Assembly: GCA_007922195.1 (NCBI GenBank)
Contig: ML682007.1
Location: 20,140,998 to 20,204,997 of the forward strand
Length of the DNA: 64,000 nucleotides
Origin: Podocnemis expansa
Lineage: Eukaryota > Chordata > Testudines > Podocnemididae
Reading direction: 5' to 3'
Position 1 is the stretch's first letter; the number at the start of each line of letters is the position of its first letter. The position numbers were made by a program, and so were the translations under genes. The notes below the pieces were generated by a model. The model saw only the letters and a list, made by a program, of their open reading frames with translations. It made no database searches and had not been told where the DNA came from. Below are positions 57,501 to 64,000 of the stretch, piece after piece.

Positions 57501-60500
57501 GGATTGGCTCAGACACATACAGGAATCATTGCATCTTTGAATCTGCCATTGAACCACTGAGTCTAATACGTTTTCGTGGTGCTTCGATCCATGCTACTTG
57601 AATGTAGACGAATTGGGAAGTGGGTCAAGTTCTTAAAAAGCAGAATCTTACATGCACTAAGAGTAATGAGAGCCCCTGTTACAAATGCTTCAAGTACCGT
57701 GTTTTGGTGGAACTTTGAATCTTCAGTTGTGACCTTAAAAGTCAAAGGGAAAAAGGACTCTGGTGTGCTCCATGTTCTGGGGTACTTCCAGGTCACTGTG
57801 CCATTTCTGACCACATATTCACACTTGGGTGCGTCAGGTTTTACTGCAAGAGAAAATAAAGACCCCATGAGCATATATTAGCTCAGCTGTTTGGCCTTTA
57901 TTAGTACCAGTTATTAAGTTAAACCTCTGTTGGAGCCAACAGTAAATTAGGCAACAGTATGCTTGAGGTTTAGGGACTATATTCTGCCCTCCTGTGGAAG
58001 AGGGATTACGTTTACAGAGCTCCCCTTGTAACACCTCTTCAAGGATGGATGGATGGATTTAGCTAGCTTCAGAGGGCAAAGGAAAAGGACCCAGCCTCAA
58101 ACCCCGCTGTCCTTTAAAATGCACAGGAATGGAAAGTGTTAATTTAGCAGAGGGTCCGCTTCTCCATAGGGCTGGCCAACCTCCCTTTCCTCCACGGCAG
58201 CATGATGATCGCAACAGCAACTTTCCTTTTGGTCTGCTGGTCCTCATGTGACCCACAATCCCCCTCTCCTTGTCAATGGTGGGGAATTGGAGTTACAATG
58301 GTTAGTGCTGCTCCAAGCACACCTACTGCTATCCACTTGGAAAGCTGCACTTTTCACGGGGGAGCCTGCCACAGAGCATGATTGCTTTCTGGGACTGTCC
58401 TGTTCTCTGCCTTCCCCTGCCTGGACCTTTCAGTTCACAGGAAGGACTTGAGGGGCTCCTGTGAGATCTACGGGAGGAGCACATGCTGCAGAGACGTTAC
58501 TTATCTCCTTCCTCAGCCTCTTCCAGGATTCTGCCAGATTTTGCTCTCCTCCACTCCTATAAGTGCTAGGAAGCCTACTAGGCCTAGAATATAGTTCTAA
58601 TGGGCTAGCCATTACTTCTTCTCAGCCCAAGAGGTGATCTGAGGGCAGGTCTGAGGCACACTGGTGAAACAGAGGCAATATGGGAAGTCTGTACTGTTGG
58701 AGCACTATGCACGTTAATCAGCACCATCATCCCTAAACAGCCATTCCCCCAGGATGACTATATTCACTTCAGACTTTATACAATTAAAAATAGAAGCTGA
58801 TTTCTGATCTACTCACTGATATCTCTGATAAAGAAGCTGCTGGTGCAGTTATCATATTGTGTCTCATCAATGACCTCCAGGAACATCTCAATGGACTGGT
58901 GTTCCTCAGCAAATGGGCAGTGGTTGGTTTTCTGACAATGGACGGTGTACTCTGTCTCTCGTCTAGACCGTTGAGCCACAGGGGTTCCACAGATCACATT
59001 TCCAGAACCATCACCTTGAGTCCTGCATTCAAACAAGGGAGTGACAATGGAAGTGCTGGGGAGCTCTGAATAAAGTGCTGCATGCTTCGATGACACCATG
59101 TCATTGGACAAGATATTGTTTATCTTGTATACAGCATATCTCTGTACATGAGACGCCCAAGTCAACAGGAGTTCAGGGCATAGAATGAAGACAGTGTATG
59201 TCATTGTCTTCTTTAACACCACAACTTACTGAGTAGTGTGAAGGGCCTAATACCTAAATTCACTCTGCAGAGGAGGAAATGAGTGAAATTTAATATGTTT
59301 CCATAAGAAATAACACTACATAGTCCAGCCTAAATTTGATTGTCCTTTGGCACCCAGCAAATTATGCCTTGCACTTATTTCCTCTTTTAACAAATAAAAA
59401 TAACCCTGGGCCAGAGTATTGCCTGCCTTGGAGAAATGTCATGGAAGGAAGGTGGCAGGTAGAAAATTCTCAAGAGGTTCCCCTCACACTATCCCCCTCA
59501 GGTCCTGCAGAGCATTTTTTTGGCATGGAGAATGCCATGAACACACCAAGTTTGGCTTCCCACCCCATAGAGCCAGTGGATCTGGGGAGAAGGACCCTGT
59601 AAGATCACTTGCATCTATGTCTAGTTGAAATACCTCTCCTGGTTGCATCCAGCTCCACCACCTGCGGTAATGTCTACTAGAAATGTAACAGTCAACTTAC
59701 AGCCACCGTAGAAATTACTGCAGTGGTTCATGCCACACTCCTCTCCCTGGGCTGGTGGTGTGCATCTTCACCAGGAGCTCTGCCACCGATCTAAGGGGGC
59801 AGTGTGGGGAACTGAGCTGGACTCTCAGCTCCCGCAGCAGCTCCCTGTCAGGAGCCTTGTTGTCCCATAGACTCACAAACTCCATTCCCACGGGGACTTC
59901 TTGCCTCCTTGTTCCACACTGAGAAAGGGGGGAAGCTGCCGGTGGCTTCTCACTCCCAAGGAGCAGGGTCCAGTTGCCTGGCTTCTCAGGCCCATCCCTC
60001 CTCCTCACCTCTGGGAACCAGTCAGCCTTGGCAATTTACATTGACTATGTTGCGCCTCCTCTTGGGGAGCAGGCCAGGGTGAGGTGTGGGGGTGAGCTGG
60101 TCCATAGCCTCAGACTATGGAATTGGCCTTTCCCCTGATTACTACATATGGTAGGTTTCCAATCTATCTTTGTAGTATCCCTTAAACATGCAGATAAAGA
60201 GTGACATTCTGGCCTTATTATCTGAATGAGGTGGCTAAGGAAGTACAAGCTCTTACCCTGCTAGATTTTTGATGGTGAACTTCACATTTGGACTCTCATT
60301 TTCTGTCTTCCATGAGCATATAAAAATCCCTGAGTAATTCTTTGCCTCACATTTTAAAAACGTCTTGTTGTTTGGCTCTAGATTGAAAGAGAGGAAAATT
60401 TGATTATTTTTTAAAAAAATGATAATTTGACCAGTAAGTTAAAATGGTAACTCTACAAAATCCTATTAACAGGTATTAATGCAATTCCCAGAAAAACAGT

Positions 60501-63407
60501 GCACAATGAATACATGTCAGATGCTGGAACTTTACTGGTGTCCAAAAGTAACGCTTAAGGATTATATTGTCATTGTTTTTCCTGGCGTTCATTTCTTTTA
60601 CAGGTTTTGCTTTTTAGCATATTTTCCAGCTATTAGAAAATAATTGTCTCCAACACATTATTTCATCTCTGTCCATCAAATTGCTCACAGGGCTTTCTGA
60701 GAAACATTTCAAAGACAACTTTATCACCCTCAGGACTGGATGAACTTCTGTAATGAAGAGATTCCATCCTGCTAACAATGTTAAGTGGTGCAAAAAAAAA
60801 AAAATAAGAAAATAAGATAATGCTTTGCTCTTGGAGATGTATCCATGTACAGTTTATCAACCATGAGCCTAGGAGCCCAAACTATGGTTTTAATCCTGGC
60901 TCAGACAGGTTTAAGCTAAGGCATGTAACCTCTGCTTTATGAAGATGAATTAGGGGAAGATGCTCTCCTTGGCACACAGTTGAAATGACTTCGCTGTGCA
61001 TTGAAGAGAGCTGTGAGGGGCAAAGGGGAAGAACAGTCATCCCCCCACATCCTATGAAGCTCTTCTATGGGCGCTGCTCCACCCTGGAGACTTGAGCAAC
61101 GTTAGCATTCCCAGTAATCCTTTGCTTCATATGGGAAGGCTCAGAAGATTCTTGTAATGTCATTGGCCAGATCATCTTTTGTGACAGAATATAAGAGCCC
61201 CGTATGCAGCTGGATTCCCCAAATCCTTCTCCAGCATAGGGCATCAGATCTGCCCCAGTTCTACTGCACGTGGAGAGTTCTGCACCACCATACGAGAGGG
61301 CATTTTGAAGATGTACTGTGCTAAAGATTATAATTCACCTCCATATTCATGCTCAGAGCAACTTTCCAGTGAACTTCCTTTTCATTTGCTATACCACAGA
61401 CTGTACATAGAAATAACATCACATTGCCCCATTACCTTACCTTTAAAACTTTTTAGAATAGACTTAGATATGTGCCCACTTGCGTCTTTTTTAGTAATAA
61501 GGAAAAAATAGTAATTTAAAATCTCATCAGTATCAGTTTTGTGACAGGTGTAGTTGCCAGCATCTGGAAATTCCTTGACTGTAATGGTCAATGTCTTGCC
61601 ATTTCCTTGTTCAGTCTCATCCTTCTTCCAGTAGACAAACTGAGCTTGATCTTCAGATACATTACAAGTGAGCTCCACTTCTTCAGCTGGTGAGTCCTGA
61701 GTCCACTCTGACTCTATGACATAAACTGCAGGGAAACAAATGTTGGCTGTTAGTTCTAGCAAAATCAAACTGTGTCTTAGGCCCAGCACTGCTGTCCTTG
61801 AAACCACTGGCAACCTCCCTCCCTGACCCCCATGGGCATGGTTAAGAAAAGAGGCCAGCCCAGTTGTCTCTTGGTAACCATAGTTAAGATTTCAGGTTTT
61901 ATATGTAAATATAAAATGCATCTGAAACATCATGAGCAATAAGAGTTATTCTCATTTTAGAAGCAATTTTTCATTCCAGGATCTTGGAGAATTCGACAAA
62001 GGCACAGTCCTGCAAATCAGGTAATGTCATTATCCCCAGTTCACAGAAAGGGAAATGAAGGCACAGAGGATGTAGGCATTCCTCCCTGCATGAGGATCTT
62101 AGTTTTTGCAGACAGAACAAGGGGAGAAGCAATAGAGTAGCATTGCTTTCTGCCGGGTTCCATAAAGAAACCTCTGCATTGTGAGGGATCTGTGGCTGGG
62201 GAGGAGTCAAGTGGGCAGAGGGAAAGGCAGGGGCACATATTTTTCTCTTCTTATAGCCCCACAACCTAATACTGCATTAATTTTTCTTGCTAATAGTCTT
62301 GCTGCCCTTACAGCATAGTCCCACTAAAGTAGCTATTAGTGGCTGGGGCATCCCAGAGCAGAGGTACAGGACCTCCAACAGCCGGTCAGGCTGCGGCAGA
62401 CAGACTTGTAGTTTCAAGTATCTCTAATGTCATTTAAGGAAACCACAGTATAAATAGTCTTATAATGTAAAGCTGTTAGTAGAAGAGATTGAAATAGTCA
62501 TTACAAATCATATTAATTAGAGGCAAGTCTGTTATCCTGTTGCTCATGTTGAATGTTTTCTGGCACTTTCAGAAGTCCCACTAAGTCAATGAAATATTTG
62601 TGGACCAGGGCCTAGTCCAGGGGTCTCAACTCAAATCACTATGAGGGCCCCATGAGGACTAGTACATTAGCCTGAGGGCGGCACCACTGAAACATTTTCA
62701 TATAACAATATTGCAAATCTCGATAGTGATAATGTCATTGTGGGCTGCGGGAAATAACTTAAGGGGCTGCATGTTGCCCATGGGCCACAAGTTTGAGACC
62801 CCTGTCAATGTGAGTATGGGGAGCATACATGATCCCCTGAATTTAGCTCCATTTTCTGGTGAGTAAATAATTTGTTCACTGATTGTGCATTTCTCTGAAT
62901 TAATTCATATTCAGAGTTATTTGCTGAATTTCTTGGATGAATAATTTTCAGGTCTTGGGGTTTTTTTGTTGAAATATTCACTTTGACTATTTGCCATCCA
63001 TTACTTGTTCGTGGGGTGTCACCTAAGTCACAAGATGATGTTGTTTCAGCTTCCTGCTTGCAAGACTGAAACTCTTGAAATGGGAGAATAGGGAATAAGG
63101 CAGTTTCTGGTGCAAATTCTCAAATGAATAATCTTTGTTAAAGTTCATGAAACTTTTGGGACGCCTGAATTTTTTATAAACATCCAGCAATTATCTCACT
63201 AATCATAAAAAAATTAGAATATGAATTATAGCTGCCCAAACTCTGCTTTTATTCATAAACATCTTTGTTAGGGTATTTGTTTTTAACTATTCAACCAGTG
63301 AAGATTGTCAGTAAATTCAGCTTACCGTTCTCACTCAGTTTCCACTTTGCTTCCACAGGGATCAGAAGGGAACATAAAGCAAGTAGGACAAAAAGTAGAT
63401 GAGACAT
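54563..63407 (-). CDS. IL12B: Interleukin-12 subunit beta (IL-12/IL-23 p40)
   Basis: Secreted p40 subunit shared by IL-12 and IL-23. Coding exons on the minus strand: 63326-63407, 61441-61725, 60257-60377, 58817-59022, 57698-57843, 55898-56010 and 54563-54572; about 320 residues against 328 in human. Signal peptide MSHLLFVLLALCSLL, mature start near KWKLSEN. The Ig-like domain (residues about 28-122) has VELTCNVSED, GKTLTITVKEFPDAGNYTC. Fibronectin-like domain 2 (about 123-232) has NNKTFLKCEAKNYSG, NVICGT and YTVHCQKTNHCPFAEE; the Cys in NHCPF corresponds to the human residue bonded to p35 or p19. Domain 3 (about 232-317) has YPRTWSTPESFFPLTF and VQAKDRYYNSSW. The WSXWS motif reads WSDPS (311-315). 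Phases are 1, 1, 2, 1, 0, 2. The fifth-exon donor (gtactt at 57697) is weak. The last exon gives only Ser-Asn-His and a stop. A 5' non-coding exon, known in mammals, was not identified; an acceptor-like cag directly precedes the ATG. Confidence 0.95.
54714..54905. repeat. Old dispersed repeat in the last IL12B intron
   Basis: Contains caaaggtatttagg, ggcacctaactcccattaat and cttaaggtgccaaat, words of a common old amniote repeat also seen in degraded form near 3361-3480 and 40340-40450. The family name is not certain. Confidence 0.4.
55325..55409 (+). mobile_element. CR1-tailed SINE fragment
   Basis: gtcctgggttcaattcccag (B-box-like), then ggttggactcaatgatctca and gaggtcccttccagccctat, ending in gattgattgattga. 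In the last IL12B intron. Confidence 0.75.
56393..56440 (-). mobile_element. Short PLE tail end
   Basis: ttccaaaagggtagctgtgt followed by tagtctagtttgtctag is the reverse complement of the PLE 3' end. The flanks share ttagcaa (about 56385 and 56457). In an IL12B intron. Confidence 0.65.
62618..62804. mobile_element. hAT-type MITE in IL12B intron 1
   Basis: Starts caggggtctcaactc and ends aagtttgagacccctg, a hAT (Charlie-like) terminal inverted repeat. No clear 8-bp flank duplication remains. Confidence 0.75.
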
Positions 63408-64000
63408 CTGTGTAGGAGCAGGGAAAAAAAGAATTAGTAAGCTTGCTTGGATAATCATTAGTATTTTTGATTGAGCCCTATTAGTGCACTCAGCACTGGA
63501 CAGTATGAAAGACTGTGCACTTTCCAATCCAGAGACCTCATTCTGAACATGCTGAGTCATGTCAGTAGGCCTCACTCAAATCCATGGGTCTCCTTGCAGG
63601 AGTAAAATGAATAGGATTTGGCCTTGACAGTTTAAATCTGTATCATGGAAAGCGTTTAAGCAGTTCTTTACTTTAAGTCCAGGAACAGTTCCATTTAAAA
63701 CCAAAGACACTATTTACATGCCTAAAGTGCTTTGCCAGATCCATATCTTATTTGCCCCTTACTCAGGCAAAATTGAAGTCAAAGGCACATAATTAATACC
63801 TATATTAGCAAAAGTGGCCAGAGCATGTGCGTCTATTTGAGACATTTTAAATATATAGATGCATACCATATACATTCCTCTGTACTTCATCTGTAATAGA
63901 TTCAGGAAAACAAATACACCACTGTCGTCCTCCACTTGGGACTTTTAAATTTGCATCCATATGGGGAGTTACAACACAGCAATATTGTATGCACTGCTAT
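63408..64000. other. IL12B upstream region, no exon identified
   Basis: If the gene has a non-coding first exon as in mammals, this is intron or further upstream sequence. The string ctacacag just before the ATG would be the acceptor. No promoter could be assigned. Confidence 0.4.

Noticed and set aside
59715..60008. 97-codon minus-strand frame in an IL12B intron
   Set aside because: Between two well-supported exons, no homology recognised, local GC rise explains openness.
1..64000. CRISPR arrays, operons, phage or integron features
   Set aside because: Sequence is clearly vertebrate; the regular repeats are MITE palindromes, a minisatellite and microsatellites.

Overview
This is vertebrate nuclear DNA: short exons with GT..AG introns, no operons, and dense interspersed repeats. 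The repeats include CR1 LINE copies and CR1-tailed SINEs, Penelope-like elements (PLEs) with GIY-YIG-type endonuclease remnants, hAT-type and Tc1/mariner-type non-autonomous elements, and an old MIR-like SINE. Together with an IL12B gene and ovomucoid-like Kazal genes, this suggests a non-avian sauropsid, most likely a turtle (a crocodilian is the alternative). The species call is inference from repeat content.

Layout. About 0.35-2.4 kb: a PLE nested inside a hAT-type element. 4.1-5.7 kb (minus): Kazal gene A; three coding exons found, last exon not located. 10.17-10.97 kb (plus): a probable orphan signal exon and small exon of a Kazal-gene relic. 11.0-18.2 kb: three palindrome-rich MITE-like elements, one holding a 46-bp minisatellite. 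20.8-27.3 kb (plus): complete Kazal gene B with a shifted fifth cysteine. 34.9-44.4 kb (minus): complete Kazal gene C, whose introns hold a truncated CR1 LINE, three MITEs and a mariner-type element. 44.6-51.2 kb: PLE insertions (two of them with inverted tails, one carrying a 10-N gap) and a 5'-truncated PLE body. 54.2-63.4 kb (minus): the whole coding region of IL12B, the interleukin-12/23 p40 subunit, in seven coding exons, with an AU-rich element in its presumed 3' UTR.

The three Kazal genes share one architecture: a signal-peptide exon ending in phase 1, a tiny exon of 23 or 26 bp, a main Kazal exon of 119 or 128 bp ending in phase 2, and a short last exon. Each has a TATA-like element about 75-100 bp upstream of its ATG. 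They are tandem paralogues in mixed orientation, predicted to make secreted serine-protease inhibitors. IL12B is functionally unrelated but neighbouring.

I see no clearly new multi-gene system. The most unusual content is in the mobile DNA (inverted twin-tailed PLE insertions with matching target duplications, and three parallel families of palindromic MITEs), in a perfect 60-bp intronic inverted repeat beside a Kazal exon, and in the relocated cysteine of gene B.
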